The notes under the pieces: generated by a model
What the model was told of the DNA's origin: nothing
Seen by the model: only the letters and a program-made list of their open reading frames with translations
Database searches by the model: none
Position numbers and translations under genes: made by a program
Source of the DNA: Saccharina japonica
Taxonomy: Eukaryota; Sar; Phaeophyceae; Laminariales; Laminariaceae
DNA: 64,000 nt
Assembly (NCBI GenBank): GCA_008828725.1
Contig: MEHQ01000864.1
Span: 278,618-342,617, forward strand
Direction: 5' to 3'
In this document: piece by piece, positions 1 to 13,669 of the stretch
How positions within the stretch are numbered: the stretch's first letter is position 1
Layout of the letters: the number at the start of each line of letters is the position of its first letter

Positions 1-1168
1 TGGGTAACGGAGCTGCCGAGCAACACACGGACAGCAGTCTGCCCGCGCTTGTGCATCTCACTATTATCATGGGCTATTAATAGGGGCTATCATAGGGGCT
101 ATTGAAAGTACGGGCACCGAGATTCGTACAAATAGCAAATAGTGACACAGCAATGATATATGATTGATAATTTAGTGATGTAGCAATGATGATGCATGAT
201 ATGCACTACATACGAGTAGCTCACCTCGTTCAGAAACGTTTCCATCTTCGTCGGTTACGCGAACGGTCTTAGGCCCACTTGACTTCTCAATCCCAGAGCA
301 CCACAAGAGCACGACCAGTGCAACCAACACGCCCGTACACGGTGATTTGGCGGTCGTTCCCCCCCGATTAGACGATTAGTCATTTTGGTAAGGTAGCCAT
401 TATGCGATTAGTCATTGGTCATGTTGCCGTCGCTTCAGCAAAAAAAATAGCGTTCAAAGCGACCAGCGTATTGTAACGTGGCAAACCCTCAGTACAGAGC
501 GATGCAAAACTGGCATGTGCTTGCTCAGCAGTAACAGGGAAGCGGACGAACAAGCAGTGAGACGTGGAAGTGTGGAGGGCGTAAGCTTTATTTTTACCCA
601 TCCGCCGGAGGATAATAATAATACTAAAAAAAATGCCCGGCTCAACGCGCAGTGTCCAGTCCAGCGTCGTTGTGCTCTCAACACGGCACAACACCAACAC
701 CCACCACTTTGATGTATCAAAACCTCTACGGATTTTAACCAGCCCTTCCGTACTATAGATAATACTCATACTATACATATACGAAGTAGTAGCAGTTATT
801 GTTTGAACGTTGTTGCACGAAGTACAGATCATACGCAGTGCGAGTGTTATTGCTACGATAACAAGACATCTTCCCGTCAGGGCAACGTACGATTACCAGT
901 ACCATACTCGTGTTAACTAAAAATTGCTACTCGTATTGCTAATAATTTCTTACCTCTGGCCCGCGAGACAAGAAGGGGATCGCAGTTGCGCCAACCGTGG
1001 AGCCGACGATGAGGATGGTCGCCAGGGTCTACCAGGGACAGAAGTGTGACACCATTGAGCAATATTCAGTACCGAGGTGTGTTAACGTGTTACCCGTAGA
1101 AGTAGTAGTAGTAGTAGTAGTAACAGCAGCAGTAGCAATAGTAGTAGTAGTAGTAGGAGTAGTAGTAG

Positions 1169-1245
<77 letters not shown>

Positions 1246-4200
1246 ATAGTAGTACGGGCGGCGTCTCAAACTACATCGTCGTACGAGTATCCAATGATTA
1301 AGACTAATTCTCTACATGAGAACAAGCCTGCTGCATGTAGTATGTGAATATGCAACTTTAAACATTAGCCATGGACGTAAATCAACTATTGGTATCCTAG
1401 GTACACAAAGTGGAGGGTTTTCAATCGTTTGCCCACAAGAAAAGCAGTATCACCAGATCATCACCATCATCACATATGCTGGTACAGTACAACTATACCT
1501 GGTAGAGTATACCAGGTACTGTACCTGATACCCACTTACCGGTACAGGACGTACCTGGTACCTCACAAGAAAGGAACTCACCATATACGGCAAAAAATAA
1601 TAATAATGTAGTATCAATGCTATCATGCTAACGCCACACGGAAAAGAAGAGCGAGCGTAGCAAGCGGTGTGCGCCTTGCGCGGTGGTAGCGGCGGCAACT
1701 GCAGTATAGTACTCCTATTAATATTAACAAGTACCCACCTATTCAGCAGTAGACTATGATACTATTAACGTATTGGTACGTAGTACGAGTACGATATAGG
1801 ATACGAGTAATATGTTTCATGGAGATTATCGACAACAGAGTACTACTGTTGTATACCTGGTATGATATACCAAGTATACGATCAATCACCTTCGAGAAAT
1901 CAGTCTTGAGCATAGTGAGAGAACGACATTCCCTGTTCCGGCTGAAGCTTTGCCTCTGGGTGGTACCAACTGGTAAGGTACTCGCTGCACGTTACGTACA
2001 GGAGGCGATGGCGGGTGCAAGCAGTCAGGGGCAATCTTGAAAATCAAAGTCATATACAAGTACCTTACACAATAGACACCAGATACATGTGATACAAATG
2101 TGTACCGGTATCATATATATACGTATACCAGTACCAGGTACACATTATGCCACTACGAGTGTACGAGTTTCTATTTAAGAGCTACAATTATAGCAGGTGG
2201 TTTAGACTACAGGTACCAGTAGAAGGGTACCAGGGTATCGATAAGAAAACCAGCTATTATTCGTAATATGATATCATGCGATCATCCTTCTTGCGAGCGA
2301 CATACCTGACAATTGTGCTGTGTGAACAAACGTGTACTGGTATGGATAGAGCTACTCGCAGTGCTCTAGGCTTGCTACTACAGCAGTATATACAAGGGCT
2401 CCGCTCCGTGGGCGGCTGACGCCGCCCGCTACGCTCGCGCAAGGAAAGGGGCAGAAGAGGCCCATGATGTATAGTGCAAGCAAAAGCACCGACTTGAAAA
2501 TGCCAAGAGGTTCATGGTAAGAGGTTCATGGTGCACAACGAAGAAACGGCGGACTTGACATGCATGCAAAACATGCTCGGGATGCACGTTAGCTCCATGC
2601 TCAGGACAACAAAGAAGTGTATGATCGAAAGAGAAAGCACAGAACACGGCTCACAGCACGGCGCTGCGCTGCCTGCTGTGGTGGGTGTGATTTGTGCCTT
2701 CGTGGTATGTGTGGTGTACAACAACAACGAACGTACAGTGGTTATATAGTACTTGTGCTTTGTATGTATGAAAGAGAAAGCACAGCACAGCACGGTCGTC
2801 AATTGTGAAGTACGAAAAACAGGAAATCAACAAAACTGAGAAAGACGTAAACATTGTAGTACGTACATACGAGTACTCGTACGTACTCGTACTCAACAAA
2901 ACGGCACGAGCGAAAAACAAAAAAAAAAAAATCCCATCGGCCGATTGCGCCGCAAAAAACAAAAAAAAAGTTGAGAGTCTTCGCGTTCTGTCAGCCTTGA
3001 TGCTCCTCCGTCCCTCCGCGATCACGTCGCCATCGATTCGGTCCGGGTCGAACTCTACTGCCTCTCTGCCCCAGTGAGCCCCGTGGCCCGCCTCGATGAA
3101 GCCCGGTGCTCACCGTGGCCCTCGTTCGCCCGCTCCATCATGAGGTGTTCAAATCCCTGGTTCTCTCTCTGAATAATATGTGTTCCGATAAATAAGCACC
3201 GATTGAATGTTCTTTTACCCTAATAAACGACCCTTATAATTATGACATACTGGATTGATACAGCAAGCAGCAACGCAGACAAAGGTCCTTCATGCTTCCT
3301 TCGTGTCTCGGTGGACACGCCTAGCCACGAAAAAGACGACCGCGCTCCTTCTGACCCCCCCTCTACTGGCCAGCGCCCTCCCATACCCGCGATGGCGCCG
3401 GGCTCGCCCGCGCTGCCGTACTCTCTGGGCACACACACACACACGAACCCAAAACTGAAAGAGGAAGAAGCCTTTCGACAACTAAAGTATATAGGGAACA
3501 AAGAGAGAAAGCAACGCTCAGCAAGTAATGACAGGAGGCGGTGTCGAAGTGGGAGCTCTGAGAGTGCAGGGATGGGACATCCCTGAGCGAGATATTAGTA
3601 AGTAAGTCTATATAGTACAGACAGTTAGTACAGGCAGTAGTATGGTACCCTAAGTATCTAAGTATTGTGCCAGCAACTACAATTGATACCACTCTGTCCT
3701 GAAAAATATGCACATTTCACGCATTCATATTCAATAACAATAGTGCTTATATTTAGGGACATAGCGGTACCAATTAGGGAGGGAGCCCACAGCTCGTATA
3801 TACCTGGTATACGAGGACCTCGCCAGTACCTCGTATGGCACCAGTTGTTTGTAGAGGGATGGAAAACGAGTTAAGTCCTGTATACCTAAAATACTATCAA
3901 AGCCTCACCAAAGCCTCATCAGAGCCGTCGCGCTTGCTTCTCGGTTGGGTGTGTTCATTGTCGTGGCTTGTCATGTTGTCATTATGTTGCTGAGGCTGAG
4001 GCTGCTGTGGTAACGGCGGTACCAGGTGTTTGTTTACCTGGTACTTCGTTCAAGTTTAAAATGCGATAGCAGCGCGAGGTTACTACCCACTACCCACACC
4101 CACACACCCATCCACCCAGAGCGCTTACCTAAGAACCCAGTACCATAGCTAGATGTAGTCTGGAGCCCAGACGAACGAGGTAGGGAGGGGACGAGGAAGC

Positions 4201-4442
4201 CATGTGCTGGTGCCGCTGCAAGCAAGCCTGGTCGAGCCGATCGAGCCAAGTTAGGTTCATGTGTCATGAGAGCTATCAGATCATCATGTCATACCAGACA
4301 GAGTACCAGACGGCAGTCTTCTCGTGCAGTCGTTTTGCAAGCACGATGTCATGTGGTCACGGCGCTCCTATAGCTAGGCAACTTCCATCGTGCAATTTGA
4401 GTAGAGACAACACTCACCGAGGCAGAGGCTGGTCCCTTTCAT
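1..4442 (-). CDS. Putative membrane protein gene, multi-exon, 3' end beyond the window
   Basis: I do not recognise the product. Proposed minus-strand exons are 4418-4442 (ATG), 4129-4206, 3387-3422, 3114-3164, about 2990-3057, a weak one near 1899-1960, 954-1028, 225-285 and 1-60. Phases agree across the first five and across 954/285/60. The N-terminus starts MKGTSLCLAHGFLVPS, a short hydrophobic stretch that could be a signal or organelle presequence. The middle is charged (ERANEGH, FDPDRIDGDVIAEGRR). Exon 954-1028 encodes a clear membrane segment (ATILIVGSTVGATAIPF) and ends at a GTAAGA donor, followed by a hydrophilic stretch (TVRVTDEDGNVSER) ending at GTGAGC. The 3' border of the fifth exon is unresolved because the frame runs into a T-rich tract. 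The joins could be wrong and this could be two genes. Confidence 0.38.
1100..1252 (+). repeat. (GTA)n trinucleotide microsatellite
   Basis: About 150 bp of GTA units with a few interruptions (AGCA, GGA, AAT). It lies in an intron of the left-edge gene model. The poly-valine reading frame across it is an artefact. Confidence 0.95.
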
Positions 4443-6562
4443 GGCAACCTGGATGTGCGTGTGCGCTGGCGTTGCCAAGCTTTGCTGTGCTATAGCTGTT
4501 GCTCTCGTGCGAGCTTCAGTGACTTCAGGCCAGGCCGTCGGTTGGCACCGCCAAACTCGCGTTACCGAATTTTCGTTTTCCGTCGGTAGCAAAAAAAAAT
4601 CTACACAAATGTTTTTACCGTTTTAAATACTGGCTCATCCAACAACAAGCAGCTACGATTAACAGCTGATAAGTACAAGCGACCAGTCTCACCACACAAG
4701 ACTTATTCGTAGTGTTCGCATGTTCGTGTCGTTGTGTTGTCCTTTCTCGCCGCTAACCTTCGCTACGAGTACGAATCTGCTTCGAATAGGTTTTCCTGCC
4801 TATCTACGTATGTATATTGTCTTGTTGATCCTGGGCTACGGACACTTTTTTGGCTTGTTGTGCACGTACACATCATGTGTGTCTACCAGGTATACCTATA
4901 TTAAGGGCCCAAGCGAGGAGTTTTTCTTGCGTTTTTTCTAAATCACTTGAAATGTAACGACTCGCGACTAAAGGTGCTTAGTGCAGGAGAAGGGGAGGGA
5001 CAGCGCGGAGGGCCAGAGAAGTCAGACAAAAATGAATTACGAGTACGGTTGAATAAGCGAAGGCGAGAGCTTGTCGCCGGCACCGCCGCAATTTTACAAC
5101 AGCAACACAACAACAGTCAGTCGTCGTCGCTGGCTCCCTTCTTGATAGTAAGCACCAGGTACCGATCCGCTACTATACATATACACAGCAGCATTTTGCT
5201 GCAGTACTATTATTATAGTTGTGCCACAGGTACTATCAATACTACTACTGCTGCAACAGCAGTTGTAAACAAAAATCACGCAATTCATACAGTAGTACCT
5301 GGTACATATATATATTGACATACAGTGAAAAAAAAAAAGCAACTCAAGACATTCATTAACCAATTGCTGTACGTCGTAATGTCACCCATAACCCATAACC
5401 CGCGCCCTCTTCTATTTTCGGGGATCCTGACTCGCCTGGACCGCCTCCTCATTGTCACCGCGAAACTGTACTATTAATAGTACATAAACATACCTACCTT
5501 TATGTATACCTGCTGCGGTCCCATTCTTCGATCTTGGATGGCGGGTTACTGACTGACACTTTTCCGTAAATACCTACAGTATGTACCATGTACCGGTATG
5601 ACATAGTTCACGCTGAGACTACGACAGCTTCGGCGGGGAGTGAGATTCTTCTTCTCCGGGAGGAAGTGTGGCATGTAACATACATATCATATATAGGACC
5701 GGACTTCCAACAAGCTCAGGCTTGTGGCGATTCCACGCCTTGCTCTCAAGCGCGAGGAGCATGTATGAATGTCAGTGTTTGTTACGCACTGCAGCTTGGC
5801 AAGGCGACGGCATTGTAGTTCGGCCTTGAATACAGAAAAGCGAGGTGCTGATCAGGTGCTGACATTGTTGTGTCCTAAAAAAACTTCCCGACCGTCAGCT
5901 TAAATTGGCCTAATTTTTAGCGTCACAATCCGCCAAAGTTGAGGTCACAATTCGCCGAGGCCCACATCGTCGGGGATAAACGCACTTATGTCATATATTT
6001 GCTACCAGGGTACGTGTTTATAGTTTGTTTGTAATTATTATGAATACAATCATATCATTACGTAGCCCACCGGTGACATATTGTCAATGAAAGCGGCGGA
6101 ACAAAACAGACTTATGCTATTGGCGTAAAAACCGACTACCCCCCCCCAATGTCTGCCTGGTTGGTGAAAACCCAACGTGCTCCGTCCCGGCATCGTAGGG
6201 ATGCGAGGGTCTATGGTCATACGACTACGGCCATGCACTACATCCCCCCCCCCCCCGGGGTGTCCGTCCTGGCATCGTAGGGATGCGAGGATCTATGGAC
6301 ATGCGACTACTGTACGGCCATGCATGACATGAGTATACCCCTCCCCCGGGTGAAGCATTGTCAATGAAACACAGAAACCGTCGGCGTAAGAACAGTGTTG
6401 CTACTCAGGGCTTGGCGGAATTTCGCCCTTTCGTGGCGTCGCCATTTCGTGGCGTCGTTGCCGAACGGTCGTGGGTAGGGCAGGGTGAGGATGCAGTGAC
6501 GACGATGATGATGATGATGATGATGATGATGGTGACCCTGTCTCCTCAGGTGACACTCCCCA
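4443..6562. other. Gap between left-edge gene and UFL1, no gene supported
   Basis: Contains several TACCTGGTA-type palindromes, one CTATTAATAG (5471-5480), a dispersed repeat (6130-6340) and an (ATG)n tract near 6503-6532. A 48-codon minus-strand frame ending near 5615 and an overlapping plus-strand frame (5588-5818) are both open. Neither has convincing splice sites or a recognisable product. Confidence 0.6.
6130..6340. repeat. Dispersed repeat with an internal duplication, related to 59920-60030
   Basis: The block around CCCAACGTGCTCCGTCCCGG, then a GTAGGGATGCGAGGGTCTA core and ACTACGGCC, occurs here and again at about 59940-60020. A second, shorter copy of the core follows a poly-C run at 6247-6258. 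ATTGTCAATGAAA occurs on both sides of the block (near 6080 and 6357), so it may be one degenerate element. Confidence 0.75.
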
Positions 6563-9500
6563 TCAATCTCCGCACGCCAAGCCCAACGCTCGCACAGCTT
6601 CTATCGACCGCAATAGCCTTACAGCTCTATCCCCGCCCTCATTTCGCAGAGCTCCACTCCCCTCCGGCGCATGATTAGTCGGTAGTGCACTTGCCGCCTC
6701 GATGTTACCGTCCGAAGCTGTTGCTGGTTCGCCGTGCATTCCTCCAGACGAAATAGCAGTAGCATCAATCGGGGTCGCCTAACAAAGCAACAAAATGAGA
6801 AGATGTTAAGAAGTGCGGAGGAATTACGAGGCAGAGATGACATACTATTAATAGTGTACTATATTAACAATGCCTCATGGTATTGGCCACAATGAAAAAT
6901 AACTCGCATGGACTTAGCTTCAGTAGCAGAAACATCGACCAACAACCATCCAACAAATACAACAAAGACATCAGGTATCGACAAAACTCATCACCATTAT
7001 GAATCGCCAAACGTAAGCCTGCCACCGTCTCGCCCGCTCCAAACGTGGGTTACTCAAGCTACCTACTAGTAATCACACGCCAGAGCGGAAAATGTTAATA
7101 TACATTATTTCCTCGCGGAAATGCACACATAGAGCAGTATTACCTCTATTTCTCGTTGTAAGTTGAGCAGATACTGCTCTGCCTCCGCCGATATATCACC
7201 ACGAACGGCGCTGAGCAGTTCCCGTGACCACAACTCTTCGCGATCGCCTTCAACTTGAAGCGGCTGGGGCGCTGGCTGGGGAAGAAACGGGACTCCTCCG
7301 GTGACGCTCTGGAACACCAGCAGCGTGGCGAAGTGGAGGACATCACGCTCTGCAAGTGTGCACGATGTTGAGGTGCACGGCGGTGGGAACGGGTGCGCTA
7401 AACTTAGAGACATATATACGGCACACGGCACTCGCCTCGTGTTGGTTGCCTGCGCCATGGTGCCTGAGCGGCCTGTGGAGAGTGTGACTGAAAAATGATA
7501 GTATCGCCAGCAAGGTGCTTCTTAACCCCTATACTACTGAAAAAAAGCGTGCCACACTAATTCCGACTGATTTGTCCCAAAAAAATGGTTGATTTTCGTA
7601 AGGGGTTAAGTAGAATCGTTTCCAGGGGCAGGCAACCTCACAATGACCATGATCATTCCCAACGCATGATGTAGGCAGGACTACCGAGTGCTATACGTAT
7701 GTACTGGAAACATGAACACGGTCGGTACGAAGCAAGACGACGGTCTAGTACCGTTGCAGGTGGAACTCGTTGGATTTCTTGTCGCACCTGACACGGCCTT
7801 GAACAAGCTCTCTTTCATCGCCTGTTGTTCCTCTGCAACAAGCTGTCGCTCTCTGCGCTTGTCGAGGCGCCGCCCAAGCAGGTTAGAAGCAGGGAGCACC
7901 TGCGACGACAACGGCAGAACGCATCACGTTTACCATTAATATTACATTATGACGCTACTACCGTGCGTCTCCTACATTACATTAACTTTGAAGGAGGCAC
8001 CAGCGGTTCACAGGAGTGTACCCAAGCGGACCAAATGCCACAAATGCATGTCGCCGTAATTGTATGAAAGGAAAACAACACGGGTCAGTCATCGGCCTCC
8101 CGGTAACCTTGTACTGTGTATATGCGCTTGTGATTGTCTACAACGCGAGTTATTCAGGTGTTAACCCTACATACAGACTCTACTACAGTAACTCAAGCGT
8201 GCTCAGATGCCAGAAAGTGGTCTTCGATAAACCTTGCAGAATCCCAATCCACAGCGTATCGCTTGTGGCAATGCAATAGTCAATGCAAAAACTCCACCTG
8301 CTCTTCCAGGATGTCAGAGAAAGTCGACAGCTGGCCACCGTTCATGACAAGTGTCCACAGGCGTGCAAGGGCTCTTGCCACGTCTGCGGGGAGAACCTCC
8401 TCAAGAGCAGAGCAAGCCTCCTGCGACACCAGACATATACCGGTATGTAGTAGGCAGTGCTGGGATCGGCTAGACATTGTATGGCGCACACACGCAAATA
8501 TACATACCATAGACTGTTAGCTAACGCTGCGCTCGGTGTGCACGAATCAAACACCCCGCAGAAAATGAAGCAGGCACGAGGTATAAGGTATAAGGTGTTA
8601 ATAAAAACGCTACGTCGACGAACGGGCCCTCTTTCGTGTACACCAATGTTTGAGAGCGTAAAGCACATAAAGCACTTAACACCTATTCGTACGTCGGCTA
8701 GAGCAAGCCCGGCCGGTGGAAACAAGAGAGCGACACAAACCACACTGCGTATGTATGGCTGACTAATACGGGATATGTGACGTTCACGATTTTGACCATG
8801 ACCACAAACAAAATCAGTACCTACCTTGGTAATAACAGGCATGCGCTCCGGACCTCGGGCTTCTGCTCTATCCTGTGAAGAGAATGCGATACCCTGCCAA
8901 GCACGACGCCAAAAATCGAGGGTTAATATACACACACTTGGGTTGGTTCGTGCGCAGAAAATGCAGTGCCTTAGAAATCTGCAAAGTTACCGTTTCGGTT
9001 TGGTGATTGCTTTGGGAACGTAAACGAGCACTAAGGAAGCCAACGGCGACAGCTCGACAGCTCCTCTAGAATACAGGTTTCGGCTTTCAGTTTACTGTAC
9101 ACTGTACCCTGTACCCCTAACCTGCCCACCCGTCTTCAGCGTTATCTCTCTGAGTGTCTCCTCACCAATTTTTGGCACTCTCTTGCCGTCACAACTTCCG
9201 CGAGCTCTGCACCCTTTGTCTCGAGCAAATACGCTTCAGCTCGTTCGTCGGGATCAAGTGCATCCACCGCTGTGTCTGATCCGTAAGCATTCGTTGCGCC
9301 ACCAGTCCCCGCAGAATCGGGGTCAGAGGTATCGAGAGAGGTATGTGTAGGATGTTTTCCAGGTAGAGTGTGACGGCGCCGCGCTTGTCGAAGTGCTTGC
9401 ACTCCGCGACAGTGCAGTTGGAAGGTCAAGTATTTTCTTTCGAACGTTGACTCGAATGCGTCGACTGGCTCATGAAAGCTGCCGGCGCTCACCTGTGATC

Positions 9501-12500
9501 ATTCGCCCGTGGCAGGTGGCACACACTATGTAAAACATTCACTGCAGTATTCGATCTGACGGCGGCAATGGAAATCAAACGACAGCAGAGGTACGCATGC
9601 ATACCGGTAGTACAAGGGGCAGACGCGTTTACTGACTGTAGTGGGGCGGAATTATATTTTCGGCGGGACGACACGGTAGGATTGGCTTGCAACAGAGGGC
9701 TTACTTCGCTTGCTCGTCGCATCGCCTCCTTCTTGGCCTCGCGGAAGGGAAGTCGAAGATGACCTCTCAATGCCGCCACAAGCAGAGGGTGATCTTGCAG
9801 CTCAGGCTTGCACTGGCAAACAAAAGAGCGCACCTCTTCCTCGGCCTCCTGGGCGATACAGACGGCGATCTCCGTGAGAACTAAAGTTGCTCTAATATAA
9901 CTATAATAGGAGACCGCGGTTTGAGCCTTTGGTTGACCACCCCGCTACACGAAAAACAGTACAATGAGGCCAAAATAGCAGAAAATGCCTTCGCGTGCCC
10001 AAAAGCAAAGAAATACCACTTTCCTATTAATAGCATATTGTAGCACCTTCCATCACAACTTCATCAAGCGCTGATTACGATATTGATAACGCGCACCCAC
10101 CAGCCAGCTCGGGCGGAGGTGTCACACATGGGTTCAACGCCGATCATTTCAACCAGCCAAAGCCCACGCTGACCTCCGATACAAGAAAAACGATGCAGCC
10201 AGTTTAGGGCGTCGAGAGCAAAGCACGCTGCGTTCTGTGTGTTTTTACCCATTGCCTAGGGTAGTGCCCACCTCGTTCTCAGCCTTGCGGCCAGCATTTC
10301 TTCTTCGCGATTTCCCGCCGCCCTTTCGCGAAGAAGCGTTGTTGCTGTTGCTGTTGCTGTTGCGAGGCAGTTTCATCTCGCTTCCTGGTCCGGCACTGCT
10401 GGGAGCCGAAGAACTCGCCGTGGATGCCGCATGCTCGCGAAAGCGATTAACGATGTCTTTGACGAATCTCGTACTGACACCGTATACCTTCGGGGTCAAG
10501 CAGTGAGAGCTGAGAGGTCAACAATGCAACGGCAGTTCAGGAAGTACCTCAAGTCTTACTGTTGTTGCCAGGACACTAGCGCGACCTTTCGTATCGTTCG
10601 CATCGTTCCAGAACCCGACAGATAAAATAATCAAGAGCTCACCCCACCCAGCTGGAGTATCCCCAACGGGTCCTCCTCCGGACGTTGGCACGCAGCGCAC
10701 TTCCCCATGAGATGGGCTGCATCGACCTCCGTGAGGATGCTGGGCACAACCGCCCACGCCTGAATCACAACGCAAACAAGGGTAGGACGAGGTTCAATGT
10801 CTCGACTGTCTTTTCGTTGAAGCAAAACACTTTTGAGAGAACTCTAGTGATGCACACGCGGGATATGCCATGCACCCATTGGTCTTCAAAACGCATTACA
10901 TTCTGTGGGAACAGCGTCAATTTATCAACACCTGTTTCCTCCTACAAAAACCAGGAGCGAAGAGCACGAGAGTCGACAGAACCAGAACCAAGACATGCAA
11001 GATGACACCCGTTCACGCTGCACGAAAATAGAACTAACAGAACTTTCGCCGCCCTCGCGCCGCGTGGGGGTTCGCGCACTTCCTGCACAAATCTTACAAG
11101 CCAAGAAAAAATAACATGAGCACGACAACAGTATAACCTACGCTCCATAAGTCACATACTCACCTCAAACCACGACCCCTGCGCCACCGCTTCATCTGCA
11201 ACAGCGTCAAGCTGCTCCACCACGTCCCTGCTCACCACCACCGTTTCCAAGCATTCTGCGCGTGGGTATTTTTCCTTTATAAACGCGTGCAGCTTGCGCA
11301 CCTGACACCGGTATCACGATATCACGATCCGCGTGCATGTGTGCCAGGGGTTGACTAACGCTTATCATATGACCATAGGGTGCTCCGTCCTCTTCCGGTT
11401 TTGCATAGACTAATACTAGTAATACTATAATATTAATATTAGTATTAACACAAAGAGCGGGCCCAAAACTGCGGTCATGTATGAGACCCTGGTACAATCT
11501 GCGTTGCCTTCGGCATGGGAAAAAGAGCGGTAGCTAAAGACATAACGAGGACGAAGTATATTGATAAGTAATTCCTAGGCACACTGCAACAACTGATATC
11601 AACAGACCATGTGTTGCGTGTGAACAACAACATCAACAACCCCACCCACAACGCCATGCAAACCCCCTTTCAGGTTAGACGTCCCTCCGACAGAAGGCGC
11701 CAAGCGAACGTCAAGACTGCAATTTCCGGCGATGAGACTGTTCCGTCTACAATGCTGTACAGCAGCAGCAGGACATGCGTGGATGCTAAACAAATGCCGT
11801 GCAAACCTGCATTTCTGTCGCAGTCGCGTTGTCCAGATATCCATTCGCAGAGAAAAAATCGTAGGCGGCTTCGTGTTGTGCATCCACGAAGGAGTCGGGC
11901 ACGTACTGTCGGGTGCGCACTCCTGTCAGCGACCCTTGGAGTTCACCAGACTGCACGGCACACCACAACACAGCGCCGAGGAAAAGCGAAAACACTCGTG
12001 GTTGAGGACCGCTTCCGTCATACATCGCCAAACACCTCCAGTACTGAGCATGTACGACACCGGCTGTCATCGTACTAGCGATGGAGCTGGACGGTCTCTC
12101 CGGGTAGGATTACAGTAGTGGCCTCACCTGCGTCAAGTCTCTCAGAAGCTCAAGGGCTACCTCTTCCTCCTCTCGGCATAAGTCACACGCCCGCATCACT
12201 TCTTCGACGGAACAAGGCTCGGTTGCTGAATGGCATATTGCGCGCAACTTGAACAAGGCAGTGGTATGGGCGGGGGGGCAACAACAACAAAAACAAAAAC
12301 GAGGTGTAATTAAGCTTCGTGCAGAGTGTACACGAAGTATATGAGAACGTAGTATAGCAGTGCAGTAAGACACGCGTAGTCAAACGGAATCAGGATGGAC
12401 ACAGAAAACACGAAAACACAAAAACCGGCACTTGGGACATAATATAGCATCACCCGATTCTTCGCAAAGACGACCTCCCCTTTCGAACGCTGGAGTCTTG

Positions 12501-13408
12501 CGGCAGCATGGAATTACCGTACCGGAAGTTATCGTACCCCCTGTCTCACCATGTGACCATCGCCCACTTACTTCATGCGTCTTTCGCAACACATTCTAGC
12601 ATTTACAGCGTACTTGTACAGAAGTCACCACGAGTCCTCACCGCAGCTTTTTTTCCAAGTTGGTATGACTCTGTCATTAGGGCCCCACCCGCCAGCCTAA
12701 TAGTATCGTACTGGTATGAGGGATCAAGCATCCAGGCAGAGATAAAGTCCTCCATGACCTGTGGAAGATGGTCGAATCGTAAAAAGAGGACGTTGACACA
12801 TTAGATGATCACATTCTACTTGTTGTTTGATCTGCAATCACGGACGTACACTAGCTTACAGTAGCGAAAGAGTAAATGGTGTTCCTTGGGAGAATAACGC
12901 AGATGAAAACGGCACACGAACGTGGCAGGGCTTATACTCTATGTGTACACTGCTGTATACCTGATATATATGTACAAGGTAACATTGCTGCTGGTGTTCG
13001 TAGTACAGTACGAGTGTATATTATCATATCACATATATACGAGTACGACACATGTTTTCCACGTTCCGTATCTCGATGCTGTGGACTATAAATAGTGCAT
13101 GCCGGCAATAGTATTATTATTGCTATGATATGACAGTGAAGTGACCATTAAAGTATTATAGTAGACACACACCATCTCCGACGCAGGCTCACATGGATCG
13201 GTAGCTCGAACTTCGATGACAGATCTGTCAACGCGATCCGCCCTCGTGTCCTTGTTGTCTCTTCTGCTTTGGCGGCCAGGGCGCTCATATATACGCCCGT
13301 CAAAATCTCAGAACTCTCTCCACGTTCGACGCATCGTGCCCCCGAGTCCTGACTGCAGACACGCCGCAGTGCCGCTTTCACTACGGCATCATCCACGCCG
13401 ATCACAGC
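6563..13408 (-). CDS. UFL1: UFL1, E3 UFM1-protein ligase 1 (5' end not found)
   Basis: UFL1 is the ligase that, with DDRGK1/UFBP1 and CDK5RAP3, transfers the ubiquitin-like protein UFM1 to targets such as ribosomal protein uL24 (RPL26) at the ER. Exons: 13193-13408, 12642-12758, 12128-12247, 11807-11950, 11164-11301, 10643-10759, 10272-10487, 9705-9848, 9166-9492, 8825-8893, 8298-8420, 7788-7899, 7144-7349 and 6563-6778 (stop TGA). Joined, they give about 754 codons in one frame. Order and spacing match animal UFL1 as I remember it: a GRIALTDLSSKFELP segment (animal GQVTISELCKTYDLP); YDFFSANGYLD; ETVVVSRDVVEQL with QGSWFE; PSILTEVDAAHLM; a basic GGGKSRRR linker; RSFVCQC; LDKRRERQL before HFATLLVFQ. 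Twelve of 13 introns are phase 0. The first ~80 residues, a winged-helix part, are missing. The product is identified by pattern recall only; the exon chain itself is strong. Confidence 0.9.
7521..7610. mobile_element. 90-bp MITE-like inverted repeat in a UFL1 intron
   Basis: CTTAACCCCT at 7521-7530 is mirrored by AGGGGTTAAG at 7601-7610. The interior is AT-rich and non-coding. It sits in the intron between the last three UFL1 exons. It could also be a simple hairpin. Confidence 0.5.
9890..10030. repeat. Dispersed repeat, related to 25040-25160
   Basis: The motif GACCGCGGTTTGA followed by a CCTTT stretch, a GC-rich spacer, ACGAAAA and GCCAAAATAGC/CCGAAAATAGC appears in a UFL1 intron here and again in an intron of the coiled-coil gene. 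The two copies are degenerate and share no obvious coding potential. Confidence 0.5.
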
Positions 13409-13669
13409 CTGGAGGCAGGGCAGAGAGACAGCACCAGTAGCACCACCAAACGGTAGGGAGATGGGCTGCCCGTTCCATTTTTTCGTCCGGAAAAATATGA
13501 CAATAAAGTGTACTCCTCTACGTACGTACTGGTCCGAAACATATTTCAATATTTCAAAGGTTCTTCCTCTACTAACCCTTTGCTGCCTACTGCCCCTCTA
13601 TATACCCTCTACCCTCTACTGACGCCACACCGAAACATTGTAAAATATACATGCCAATACCTGGGGAAG

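Noticed and set aside
997-1347. 116-codon plus-strand frame with a long poly-Val run
   Set aside because: It is the translation of a (GTA)n microsatellite, and the opposite strand carries a better exon candidate at 954-1028.
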